Assembly: GCA_012184525.1 (NCBI GenBank)
Contig: WOFQ01000002.1
Coordinates: forward strand, 62,001-126,000
DNA length: 64,000 nucleotides
Direction of reading: 5' to 3'
From: Xenoacremonium recifei
Lineage: Eukaryota > Ascomycota > Sordariomycetes > Hypocreales > Nectriaceae
Under the pieces are notes generated by a model. The model searched no databases. It had not been told where the DNA came from and saw nothing but the letters and a program-made list of their open reading frames with translations. Below are positions 52,976 to 63,844 of the stretch, in pieces. The first letter of the stretch is position 1, and every line of letters begins with the position of its first letter. A program made the translations under genes and the position numbers.

Positions 52976-55044
52976 GGCGAATCCCGTATGGGGGCTCAAA
53001 TTCGGGGAGAGGACGGGGGAGAGGACGAGCGAGAGGTGCGGTCAGGAATTGGTGTGGTCTTTGGTGAGTAGGCCAGTAGACGTCTTGCGGAACGTGGAGT
53101 GTAAGTCAGGACGACGGGTTCCGAGTAAGCAGCAAAGGATGCCTCACACGGAGGCCGAAAACGCGCTTTCTCGGTACGACAAGAACGAACCGGCAAAACA
53201 GCACAATATAATACAATGCAGGGAATTGCAGACGGAAGATGAGGCTGGGGGAGACGAGGGAAAAGGGAAAGAGACCGCATGAGGAACCCCAAGGCTCCCA
53301 GGCTCCGAGGCGGACTAGCCCTCATGGAAGAGCACCGGCGCGGGGTTTCTCTCCGGGAGCGATTCCCTGAGGCCATGCACCAGGCCAGGGCCGACATGGT
53401 TGACGAGCTACCGACATGGGCACCGAGCGAACGAGGGTCGTCAGGCTAAGACTGATGGGAGGCGATCTCCAAGGACCCATGTCCCTGACTCTGCAACTCC
53501 CTGCCACCACACACGACGAGCAGAGGACATGCTTCCAGACGTGGAGACACACCCTCAGGCCTCTTTTTGAGAGGGCCTCGTCAGGGCCAGCGTCCGTGAG
53601 CAGAAGCGTGCGTGGAAGGCGATTGGCCGCCAGGCGCATAAGCTGCTCCAAGAGCTGCCAGCCAACCCTAGCCTCCAACGGTCCTCAGCCAAGTTCACAC
53701 GACTCCACGGCCATGATAACCATGACTCCACATCCCGCGACCACGTTCAGCCCCTCGGACCCTGGGATTGGAAGAAGCCCTGCGCCGGCTGAGGGCCTTC
53801 TGGGGGGCCCCTCTCCTCTGGAGCTTCTGTCTGGGCTTGCAGGCCGTCATCTCGTTCCGTTCTTTAGCACTGCGGCTCGGTCGCTGCTCTGGGCACTTCG
53901 TCTTCAGGGGTACAGACCGAGGGGCTGTTTCGAGCATAGGCAGGGTCGAGCCGCAGGAGCCGCTGGGGGAATGAATTTTCCCTCTCGTGTGATGCTCGGT
54001 CGAGGGGCCGGCGCATGGGAGAGGATGCATAGCGCCAGTGTAAGGAGGAGGAGGAGGCCCTGCTCGGTGCCTGGCGAGGCGATGTCTGCACCGCTGCGCC
54101 GATCATCACGTTCCGGGGCTGTCAGTCAACCTTGCCGTCGACTTAGGAGGACACCGCCTACTCCACCAGCATCGCCCAGCTCACGAGGCACAGACAGGAT
54201 CGAGATATTCCTACGGAATTCCATCATGCTCGTCTTGGCTTGCCTTGCATCCCACTTCCCGTCAATGCGGCTGGGACTGGGAATGGATGATATGAGAGCT
54301 GGACGGACTTACATACGCCAACCCCACCGCGTCAGTCGTGTTCATGATAGCACGCCTCAGCAACTCCTCCTCCCTGCTCTGGCTCTAGCTCCGCGCCCAA
54401 GAGTGCCAAGCATCAAGGCAGCATCAGCCCAGAGCTTCTAGAAGCAGCAAGCTCGCATCTCCCGTCACCGCGGCTCCGGCGAACCGGCTACGTCTCCGTC
54501 TCCAGCTGGGAGAGCTGCACCTGCAAAGTGAAAGAAAGCAATTTGCGCTTGTTTATCGCGGTCCCTGTTCCTCCCCCCCTGGATCGCAGGGGGCTCGAAC
54601 CTCATCGCCGGATAATTGGGCCTCGGCGAACCTCACGGGCCTGCTCTTCACATGGATTCATCTTGTTCGGACGGCGGTAGTGGGTGAGACGGCTGCATGG
54701 CCCTGGACATGTCTCTCCTGATCTGCTCATCTCCTCCCCCACAGTCGCAGATACACATTTTTTTTTGGATCTAACGGCTCGCTGATAGGACTAAAAACGC
54801 CTTCGCAATATCCAGTTCCCCAGTTAGGCAGGCGGACACTTTTTCAATCTGGATCGCCCATGTCCCACGACTGTTCCAATATCAAGCTTCAATTATACCA
54901 GTGCCGTGCTAGGGACTCCAATAGCGCGTGGCGAGCAATTACACGCAGCCCAGTCCAGCCCATACTCGGCATTCCGTACATTAGACCATCTTCACAAGTC
55001 TGACCCTACTACATTTCCATAAGGGCTTCAAATTGTGCTGACTA
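52976..55044. other. Intergenic region, no convincing gene
   Basis: This 2.1 kb gap lies between the SH3 protein start and the 3' end of the small membrane protein gene. A 341-codon plus-strand frame (53416-54441) is present but looks non-coding. A T9 run lies near 54758. Confidence 0.45.
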
Positions 55045-55867
55045 TTATACACCGAAGAAGCTGAACCATAGGTCATCCCAATCTTTCCTATCAAGCCAGC
55101 GGATGTCTTCAAGTGAAATCGGTTCAAGAGCTTCGACGGCAACGCGCAATTTCTCTACTCGAGATCTCGCATTGGCAAGGCCGGAAGCTCGCCGCTTTAC
55201 CTTCATATCTGCCAAGAGTGCTGCGAGAGGCGAAGTGATGAGGGGGGTGACCAGCCCGAGGATGTTAAGGTTGATGTCCAAAAATATGCTCAGTTCCGGA
55301 AGGATGATGAGAAAGTAGGCGCTAAAAAGCAGTGCCCTTTGCGGCCCTAGCGGTTAGACGACGCTGCGTGAAAGATGGTCACAGCTATCACTCACTTGAA
55401 GCCTGCGCGACGCATGGCCTTCCTTCTTGTCGAAAGAACAGCATTCTCGAGTTTTTGGAGATGTCGTTGAAGCTTGGGGAATTCGACCTGGAGTCGAGAG
55501 TATCTGTAGTGCAGGTGCACCAACACCCCACCATCTGGTTGCTCAAGGCGGTGCAGTGGAAAGTCTTCAGGCTGAGGCTCATAGGCGACTACGGCACAGA
55601 GGTCAGAGTCCCGCCCACGAGAAATAGAACCGATGGGGAATCAGAAATACCTAGTGTTGTGCCGTTAGGTTGCAACCCGCGCGATGCGGCAAGCCAATGA
55701 TCGAATCTGTACTGGCGGAGGAGAGAAACGCACTCACGCCCCGATATGCGGATATTGTCGAAGAGTGGCGAATTTTTTTGTTTTTCAAGAGATTCCAGAA
55801 ACCGCTTGATTGCAGTATCCCTGTCCATGTTCGTATCCATATTGCTCACAATGACAAGCTGCGACAT
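55045..55867 (-). CDS. Small predicted membrane protein, unrecognised family
   Basis: Exons 55867-55651, 55588-55396 and 55321-55045 give 228 residues. The introns are GTATTT...CCGTAG (62 nt, with CTGAC before the acceptor) and GTGAGT...TTTTTAG (74 nt), and phases agree. The N-terminal half is soluble with MDRDTAIKRFLESLEKQK. The middle is LEQPDGGVLVHLHYRYSRLQ and a basic helix LENAVLSTRRKAMRRAGFK. Two hydrophobic segments follow, AYFLIILPELSIFL and ILGLVTPLITSPLAALLA, then a charged coil VKRRASGLANARSRVEKLRV. The topology suggests a membrane hairpin with a coiled tail, loosely like SLATT-type proteins; that is only an impression. The gene is divergent from the duplicated gene pair to its right, with 595 bp between start codons. 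Confidence 0.6.
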
Positions 55868-56195
55868 AGAGGGAAATGAGAAAGAGAAAGAGAGGGAGGG
55901 AGAAAGGAGATGGGGAGCCAGAGGTCGCAAGAGGGAACAAAGACTCAAACTGGTCACGTGTGGGGAGGAGAAACATTTGAGGGGGAGTCTTAGGTTCTGA
56001 TTGAGAGGCGTGGCTTCCAGTAGTTGGTGGTCCTGTCGTCGTTAGCAAGTGGTGAGGCTTGCCCTGGCGGCTGCTCTGGTCCAATCCAGGCCTACAGATG
56101 CTCAACCCATGCCCGCATTACCGCGCTTCATGCCTGCACCTGAAGGCGCCATGTGAAGAACAATACCAAGCGACGCACTCTGAATAAGAACCTGG

Positions 56196-56225
56196 GTAAG
56201 GTAAGGTAAGGTAAAGTAAGGTAAG
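56196..56225 (+). repeat. GTAAG pentanucleotide repeat
   Basis: Six tandem units of GTAAG, the fourth being GTAAA, lie in the promoter or leader of the first orphan paralogue. I see no equivalent in the second copy. Confidence 0.8.
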
Positions 56226-56365
56226 GCCTCTGACCCAGGGAAGTCCCTCCCTATGTATGTACCTGGAAGAGTAGAGCCTCGTCAGGCACTGGGCTGGCAT
56301 CAGATATGTAGGTACATAAGGCTGTCTGGTACCTACTCTTCAAGGTCCGCAGCCTTCTTCCTTAA

Positions 56366-56393
56366 CCTACCTACCTACCTACCTACCTACCTA
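56366..56393 (+). repeat. CCTA tetranucleotide repeat
   Basis: Seven perfect CCTA units lie 70 bp upstream of the start codon of the first orphan paralogue. In the second copy the equivalent stretch is short and degenerate (TAACCTACCTAACTATC near 58611). Confidence 0.8.
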
Positions 56394-56462
56394 CCCTTCC
56401 GTATCAACCTGGGTAGGGCTGCTGATATGGCTCTTACCCTTCGCTCTTGCACTGGCAGCAAC

Positions 56463-58165
56463 ATGGACACTCTGGCAGAAGTCAGTGACTGGCATCTACA
56501 ATGCCTCTGGCCTCGATTTGAGAACAGCAACCAAAAGTCTCGCTATATCCTACGTGCAAATGCCTTCCTCGATCTCATATGGGAACGTTCAAACGATCTC
56601 AGCCCAGGAATACCTATGCCGCCACAGCTAGAAGTCGACGATGCAGAGAATACGACTATCTCCTACCGGGGCTCCTCGGCCGACGCGGTTCAGGTGAGTT
56701 TCCATGCCCGTAGACCCTTCTTGCGCCACCACAACTAATCTTCTTTGCCCTAGCTGCGATTCAAGCTTCCCGAGGGACACAAGAGAGACGACATTCTCTT
56801 CTACGATGCCGTTCAATTCTTCTGTACGAGGGTCTTCGATCTCAAAGCCAACCTCGAGATCGAAGCCTGTATTATGCTCCTCAGCCGCCGTTCTCTCCTG
56901 GGCATCGCCCCCCTAAGCAGCTGGTTCAGGTTCTGTTGGACACAATCTTTCCTGGACACCTTCGTTCATAAGCAGGTCCCTGTTCTCAACGATGTTTCCG
57001 TTGCTGATTTCTCCTCGCCATGGTATATACTCCCAGACGCAACCAGCGTGCATGACGGCTACGGAGCTAACTGGGAGCCAAGGTTAAGGGGAGCTGCCTT
57101 CCTTATAACAGCATCTGACCGAACAGGCGGCGAAGCGGTCAAGGCAATCAAGGCTGCTATCCTAGGGAACATGGTAGGTCCTTGGGCAGTCAGACAAATA
57201 TACATAATATCACTGACAGAGGCAATAGGTCCCCGAAATTCGCAGACCCGATCGGATGCTCGAGCATGCAAACGAAGAGATATGTCGCACTTTCGTTCTC
57301 AAGGTGTCTGACTTGTTGGACATTCTCAATCGGACTGGTGGGTTAGCTTCGAAACGTAATACTCAGGCTTCTTCGATACTGACATTGTTCAGGCCAGACT
57401 GCTCTCAAACTGCATTCCCTCGGCAAGAACGAGATTCCTGCGCTTCAGGAGGTCGCTCTTTTCAATCAGGCCCATGGCGTGTTTGGGTCTGCTTTCGATC
57501 TCTTAACCATGAACAAGGAAGTATTAGACGTATGGCAAGAGATTGTCGCCAGCGCGGCGGAGAAGGTATCAGCTGCTGCTGGTGTGGCCGGATTCTCATT
57601 CGCTTTTTTTTGCAGTGAGGCTCTGAAGGCCTGGCGCACTGTTGGCTGGCAGGCTAGCTCTACCAACCTCGTCACTACTAGCGGTTCTGCTTCGCCTGCT
57701 GCTACCGGAGGAGCCGCCCTTCTCTCTACCATGTCCTCGACGGCAGTCCTTGGTACTCTCGGCTTGAGCGTCGCATCTACGGGATTGTTCCTCATTCATT
57801 TCCACTACCATAATAAGGCACTCAGCGAAGCAGAGCGACTCAGAAGCAGTAAGCCCATATCACACGCATCCCAAGTGATGACTCTGTCCTAACTTCTTCT
57901 CGCAGGACACAATGCGGTCCAGGGCATATTCGAGACGAGTTCGCTTCTTGCTCAGTGGATGCTACTATGCAGCAACTACTCTCAGACAGGTAACGGTGAA
58001 GAAAGGCCAGACCTACAGACTTGGCTCGGTAATCACAAGCTGGTACCATCATCTACACTCCTGGACTATCAGGAGAACCTACAGAAAGTGGAGAATGTCA
58101 TTCGCCAGCAGCTCGAAGAGATGCAGAAGACCCCCCGCCTCAGAGGATTGTTTCGTGTTTTTTGA
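56463..58165 (+). CDS. Orphan family protein, copy 1, with extra hydrophobic segment
   Basis: Six exons, 56463-56693, 56754-57022, 57083-57173, 57229-57337, 57393-57848 and 57906-58165, give 471 residues. Every junction and phase is mirrored in the downstream paralogue, which is the main support for the model. The family shows WHLQC near the N-terminus, SRYILRA, PPQLEVDD, LRFKLPE, an aromatic helix FYDAVQFFCTRVFDL, LSSWFRFCW, FDLLTMN, GFSFAFF and LLAQWMLLCSN. I do not recognise it. Near residues 320-380 this copy has an insertion with SGSASPAATGGAALLSTMSS followed by TAVLGTLGLSVASTGLFLIH, long enough to cross a membrane. The C-terminus is a charged coil. Intron 2 is 60 nt and open, so its retention would add 20 residues. 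The ATG at 56463 was chosen by homology with copy 2; an in-frame ATG lies 12 codons upstream. Confidence 0.72.
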
Positions 58166-58400
58166 TATCAACCTGTAGATAATGTTTGGGTCTTTTATTA
58201 GGTTAGGTCTTTCATTAGGAATCGGGAAAATGCACAACATTACGGAGTACAGCGAAAGATATTAGAATGACTAGCATTTTCAAGATACCTCAGATAGCAT
58301 AATATTCAAAGTCGGAGTTTGGAATGGGAACCTTGCAGCTATATTGACTTTCTCTCTCTATCCGACGATATGGGTACTTTTCTTCAATCAAACCCTCAAG

Positions 58401-60410
58401 AGGAGATGGGGAGCCAGAGGCCGCAAGAGAGAACAAAGACTGAGGCTGCTCACGTGGGCAGGAAAAACTGGAGAGGGAGGCTTGAGTCTTGCAAAAGAAT
58501 GAATGAATGAATAAGAGGTGTGGCGCTTTGGTCCATGCGGCATCAAACTTGTACAAAAGGTTGTCTGGTGCCTACTCTGGACGCAGTAGGTAGACCAGGC
58601 TAGCTTTCTCTAACCTACCTAACTATCTAGCAGCACCATGGACACACCGCTCGAGCTCACGTCCTGGCATCTCCAATGCATACATCCTCCATTGGAGACC
58701 AGCAAGCAAAGGTCTCGCTATATCCTCCGTGCAGATGCTTTCCTTGAGCGTTTATGGGAATACCCCAATGATCTCGACTCAGGAAAGCCTCTGCCACCAA
58801 GGCTAGAGGTTGACGACGTAGAGAACTCGTCCATCTCCTTTCAGGGCATTTCGGGGAAGACCACTTCGATGGACGCGGTTCTGGTGAGTATTGACCTGCC
58901 CGTCTACCTACCCACGAACGCAAAGCATTCGCTCTCTTACTACCACAGCTGACCTTTTTTTTTTATCCTAGTTGAGATTCAGACTTCCCGCGGAGCACCA
59001 AGGAGACGCCAACCTCTTCTATAACTCAGTCCGATACTTTTGCGCAAGGATCTTCGACCTCTTCGCCAAGCAAGAGATCAATATCGAGATTATCCTCATC
59101 AGCTATCGCACTCTTTATGGAGTCACTCCTCTGAGCAACTGGTTCAGACTCTGCTGGATATATGCGTTTCTAGATACCTATATTCATTGTCAGGAGCCCA
59201 GTTTCGGGGACATATCAGCTGCTTTTCAAGTCTTTCCGCTATGGTACGAGCGAACACCCCCTTGATCTAGTGTTATGAAGGTGTAAGCTTGAGCACTCGC
59301 TGACTTGGAGTCAAGGCTGAAGGGAGCCACCTTTATCGTAGCGGCATCCCCGACTCATACCTTCTGGGCGATCAATACCGCCAGATTATTGGATGTGGTC
59401 AGTCCTTGGACAGTCAGACAAACATGCAGAAAGTCACTGACAAAAACAACAGGTTCCCGTACCGACCAGGCCCGAGGCAGAACTCAAGGAGGAATACAAA
59501 GAGACATGTCGCGCTTTTGTTAACAAGGTGTCTGAGCTTATGCGCTATCTCAATGAGACTGGTGGGTTGAGTTCGAAACCTAGTTTCCAGGCTTCGATAC
59601 TGACACTGCTAGGCCCGGCTTGTCTCACACTGGGCAAGGAAGAGCTGCCCTCGGATCACGAGATCAACCTCTTCAATGCGGTTCTAGGCGTGCTTGAATC
59701 CTGTTTCGATCTCCTAACCATGAACGGGGATATCTTCACAGCATGGGAGAAGGTTGCCACTGGCACGGCAGAGAAGGTGCCAACTACTGCCGAGGTTTCT
59801 GGGTTCTCGTTCGCCTTCTTTTACCAGCAAGCTCTGAAGGCCTGGCACACCGTCAACGGGCAGGCCAGGGAAACAGAGCGAACACAAAGACGTAAGCCCA
59901 TCTCGCACGCATCCCTATCAGATGAGTGTACTAACTGCCCTCTCACAGTGCAAAAGGCGGTTAAGAGCATATATGACGCGACTTCGATGCTTGCCCAATG
60001 GGTAGTTCTATGCAGCAATCACTCCCAGACAGCCGATGGCGAAGAAAAGCCAGACCTACAAACTTGGCTCCGCAAGGATGGGCAGGCGGAATCATCTACG
60101 CTGCAAGATTATGAGTCTGATTTGATCGGTGGGGTGGAGAACATTCGCCAGCAAATCGAGGAGGAGAAGGAATTCTACCTCAAACGATGGTTTTCTTAGC
60201 TTTGACATTTACTTGATTAGATAGTATGTGGGTGTTTTATCAGGCGGAAAATGCACAACATTACGGGTTAGAATGACTAGCATTTCAAGATACCTCAGAT
60301 AATAATAGCATACTATTCAAAATCGGAGGTTGGAATAGGAACCCTGCAACTGCGTCGCCCTCCCTCTCTATCAGGCGGTGTGGGTACTTTTCTTCAATAA
60401 TCAAACCCCC
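58401..60410 (+). repeat. Tandem duplication, unit 2
   Basis: This is the direct duplicate of unit 1 (55905-58398), adjoining it with almost no spacer. It carries the second orphan paralogue. Its right end overlaps the stop codon of the TMEM16 gene (60401-60403). The same TCAAAC sequence is present at the end of unit 1 (58388-58393). Confidence 0.85.
58638..60199 (+). CDS. Orphan family protein, copy 2, without the hydrophobic segment
   Basis: Six exons, 58638-58883, 58972-59243, 59316-59397, 59453-59561, 59613-59891 and 59949-60199, give 412 residues. It is a tandem paralogue of the gene at 56463: WHLQC, SRYILRADAFL, PPRLEVDD, LRFRLPAE, YNSVRYFCARIFDLF, LSNWFRLCW, CFDLLTMN, GFSFAFFYQQALKAWHTVN and LAQWVVLCSNHSQ all align. 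By hand, 42 of the first 70 aligned residues are identical. Where copy 1 has its membrane-like insertion, this copy passes directly from the GQARETERTQR region to the C-terminal helices, so it is predicted to be soluble. Introns 4 (51 nt) and 5 (57 nt) are multiples of three and open, so automatic annotation may read through them. Function unknown. Confidence 0.72.
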
Positions 60411-63065
60411 AGTTCACTCCTCCGTCGATCAAGCCTTAGGGCTGGGCTCGGGGGCCTGCTTAGACGATCCGTCGGCGGCAGCCGCCTATCATCACCATCG
60501 GTGTCAGCCGGGCTCGCGTGCCTCATTCCCGGATTCATGTTATTTGGAATACCACTCACCTGCTGCGAGATCATCCTGCGGCCAACCTCGATAGTCTCCT
60601 GCATTCCGCGTTGCCGCTGCCAGAACCTAGATATGCACCAATTAGCGGGACTGCAAAGGTGCCGGCCGCGGGGGCCAGGGGGTAGTTGCAAAAGATCCGA
60701 CGCTTCTTACATCTCTTCAGGGGTTCCATGGCCGCGGATCGATGCTTGACGAGCTTCCTCTTCCAGGGCCTCGCGAGTGATCTTCTCGCCGGTCGAGATA
60801 CCGGGAGCCGCCGCCTTTTCGGCCACGTCCTGGCCCAGGTTCTCCTCCAGGAGCCGCTTCTTCATGAGGAAACGTTCCTTGCGCTCCTTCTGCAGGCCCG
60901 GGCTGTCGATCTTGGTCATAACAAAGCGCACGGCCATCTGGACGATAAGATAGAAATGCTCCGCCAGCAGGATGGTCAGCAGCAAGCCCCACGCCGTAAC
61001 CTGCGACGCCGTGCCCCGGGGGCCGTCGTGGGTGCCGCTGCAGAGGAAGACGATGGCCGAGCTGGTGATGCTGCCGAGCCAGGAAAGGAATCCGAGGGCC
61101 GTCAACCACGGGCCGATGGAGTCGGACCGCCACGGGATCGGCCGCCGGCAACTAATTGCAATCTTCAGCCCGTCAGACCTCAACTCAACCCAGTTGTTGA
61201 TCAAGAAGCACAAAGGGGCAAGAGGCCATGCGACCGAGAATAGAGACAGGTAACCTTCAACCATTATTAGACAAGTGCCAACAGCTAGTTTCTGGGATAG
61301 AACTTACCAAACTGCATCACCATCTCGCGGTAGTCGCCTGAGACATCATACACTTCCAAAGTGCACTCATTGCGGACTCTCTCAAGGAAGGCCTTCTCTT
61401 CTGGATGGTCCTGCGGCTTGGCCGAGTTCTTGGTCTTAAACTCCTTCGCCTTGGCAAATGCCTGATGCTTAACATACGGGACCACGACCTCCGTTGCGAA
61501 GTTAACGATCTGCGCCGTGACGGTGAAGTAGAACATCTGGTTGCTGATGCGTCCAGGGTTGATGGTGAACTGGCGAGTCGGGAGCGGCTTTTCGCTGAAA
61601 GTTAGGGTCTGAGCCGTCTTCCTCCAAAAGTCAAGGAAGGGGATAAGAATCTGGCCGAAGGGAATGTAGACAAAAGCCGTGAACAAGAGGGGCATGTAAG
61701 ATGTCATGAAGTTGAGCACAAACTGCTTCTGAATGAGAGCGGCGTCATGGGCTAAACATGTTAGTTGAAAGCGCCCCTCAAAAATAACACGAGTACTGAC
61801 CATCAACCGTCGCATAGTTCTCCAGGTTAGTCAACTTCTCGGCCGCCGTCATGAGGATGCTCGATATGGTGGGCGTTCCTACAACGAGTAAGATGGTCGG
61901 CAAGAAACCCTGTCCTCATTAGTCCCCGAATTTTTGGACAGCGGGCCCAAGGTTACTCACAAGGTACTGCTTTCCAGGTCCGTTATAGACTTCGTTAATG
62001 AAAACTTCGAGCGAGTTGCAGGTCACTATCAGACCACCCAAAGCGATGATACAAGCCAAGGCAAAGGGAATCTGGAGAAGCTGAGTCTGGACTCGCTTGA
62101 GAGGAGGGTAAATCTTGACCGGCTCGCCGGTGATAGGATCCTCGGCCTCGTGATCCCATTCAAACTCAGGCCGCGACTGTTGGATGTTGGAGACGCCGCG
62201 AACGCCCCATTGGACGGCCAAGTCAACCTCCTGCTTCTTCCAGTATTCAAAGAAGACGACGGACCAGAGCCCGTTTGCGAGAGCGTAGAAGAAGGAGAAC
62301 TGGCCGAGAAGCAGCCATGAAGCAAATCCAATGGCAGTGGGTGCAACCAGGAAGCGGAAGTAGCATCGTAGGAATGCAAAGTAAAAAGCCACATTCTCGC
62401 CAAATTTGTTGCGAATCTCGTCAATATCTTCCTGTTCCAGCTTCGACTTGCTGCTCCACTTCTTAATCCACGCTTTGTTAAAGGCATGGTTGTGTAGTGG
62501 GAAAACAGCGTCGACGTGCTTCCAGCGGGGGTTGGAGGGCGTGATACCAGCGCCGCCTTCGTTCTTGGGCTTCGTGATCATGAGGTAGATGAGACGCAGG
62601 CGCTCAGCCTCAGTAACGGGCTCATCGCGGAGAGCCTGGGTAACATCGCTGTTGGGCGTGGAGGCGCGGACGCCATGGAGCCAGTCCTGGAGTCGGGCGC
62701 GGTAGACCTGCTGGGCGAGGAGGTCGGGCGAGGCGACTTTGAGGAAGACGAGGAGGGAGTCGGTATCGCCCTGACGGACTTCGGTGGCCAGGCCAACCGT
62801 GGTGAGGGCCTCGACGAGCTGAACGAAGTTGGCTTCGGCGTCGGCGCGCTCTAAAAGGAGGGGTCAGGAAGACGGAATCGGGAGGGGCAGTGGAAGCGGT
62901 ACCCTTGGGAGGGATCTTGAAGTTGATCACAAAGTCGACGCTGAGGAGAATTGTTAGTATTCACCGATTCAGACTTGAGGAACTCGGGGGTATGTCATTG
63001 ACGCACCCGAAGTTACTTTCGGCGCTCTCATCGTCGGCCTTACCCAGCCGCGGGGAGCTCGACAT
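60401..63065 (-). CDS. TMEM16/anoctamin family scramblase or channel (Ist2-like)
   Basis: Seven exons, 63065-63007, 62940-62903, 62850-61961, 61909-61801, 61751-61308, 61254-60711 and 60626-60401, give 769 residues; exon 2 is only 38 nt. The N-terminal domain has VDFVINFKIPPK and ADAEANFVQLVEALTTVGL, as in fungal TMEM16 proteins. Then come DAVFPLHNHAFNKAWIKKW, GENVAFYFAFLRCYFRFLVA (TM1 entry), FEYWKKQEVDLAVQWGV, NFMTSYMPLLFTAFVYIPFG and QFGYLSLFSVAWPLAPLCFL with INNWVELRSD, which carries the acidic Ca2+-site helices of the family. A basic C-tail follows. Fungal members scramble phospholipids (nhTMEM16, afTMEM16) or tether ER to plasma membrane (yeast Ist2). The stop codon lies at the edge of a neighbouring tandem duplication. 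Confidence 0.9.
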
Positions 63066-63844
63066 GGTTGGCGATAGCTTCAAGGCAAGCACAGTAGACG
63101 GAGCAGCGATGGTCTGGCAGGAACGTCACGATCGCGAAGGTTTCAATCACAAGAGGCGCGCTCAGAGGATGAGATGAGAAGAGGAAGAGAAGGAGGAGAA
63201 ATCTCGTCAGACAGGGTATATTTCTTGAATGGTGATGGAGCTGCTGGATGGATGTTGGCAGCCCACCAGTACCAGCAAGAAATAATGGCAAGTGGATGAT
63301 GGAGGATGACCTCATGGAGCCGGCAGGCGCGACACCAGCAAAGCGGGAAGGCGCACACGTCACCGAGTGGTCCGTGCGGCTCAGCTTCCCGCGATCGGCC
63401 CAGATCTTCAGCTGGGCTGGGGTCTGGCGATGGCATCGCTTCCCTTTGCTTTTTTTTCGGCTTTACTTTTTGCAGACCGGACACGCAGCGCCACGCGCTC
63501 ATGGGCTGGGGCCGTGGCTGATGCGGAGAATTCGCTTCGTTGTGCGTTTTGCACGATTGCAATGTTCGAGTTGGCTGCTGTTAAGGTTGAGGTCGGTCTG
63601 GAAACTGGGCATGGCGTGCGCTAACAGCCCCAGATGCACTGTAACTATAGCGGCGATCAATTGCTGACTGCCCTGGAGCTGGAGCTGCGCCGGCGAGCTT
63701 CAACTCCAAGATGTCATCTAATTCCAGCCCGTGAGAGCCTCACTCGCACCGCATACCTCCACCACCAGCACCACACACACCATTGCCCTCCCCTCAATTC
63801 TCCCCCCAGATGACCATATAGCACCACCCACACTCCTCAACGCC
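63066..63844. promoter_or_regulatory. Divergent promoter region of the TMEM16 gene and the last gene
   Basis: There are 779 bp between two divergent start codons. It contains a T-rich TTTTTTTTCGG stretch near 63450 and no clear gene; the short frames here lack features. Confidence 0.45.

Larger units (their letters stand above)
55905..58398 (+). repeat. Tandem duplication, unit 1
   Basis: This unit carries the first orphan paralogue (56463-58165) with its flanks. Its left end (55905, GGAGATGGGGAGCCAGAGG) recurs at 58401. Its 3' flank (58225-58398, starting GAAAATGCACAACATTACGG) recurs at 60247-60410. Gene, promoter and 3' flank are therefore duplicated in direct orientation. Unit 1 is longer because it has an extra repeat-rich promoter stretch (about 56040-56300) and an extra coding segment in exon 5. 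Confidence 0.85.

Noticed and set aside
53416..54441. 341-codon plus-strand frame between the SH3 gene and the duplicated locus
   Set aside because: It has Arg/Ser/Pro-rich low-complexity content typical of GC-rich non-coding DNA, and no recognisable domain or splice partners.
54590..54605. GGTTCGAGCCCC on the minus strand, resembling a tRNA B box
   Set aside because: T-stem pairing fails at two of five positions and the rest of a cloverleaf is missing.
57083..57311. Open frame of copy 1 running on past the exon at 57173
   Set aside because: The continuation lies in an intron (GTAGGT...AATAG) whose position and sequence match the paralogue; beyond it the spliced frame, not the open frame, stays homologous.
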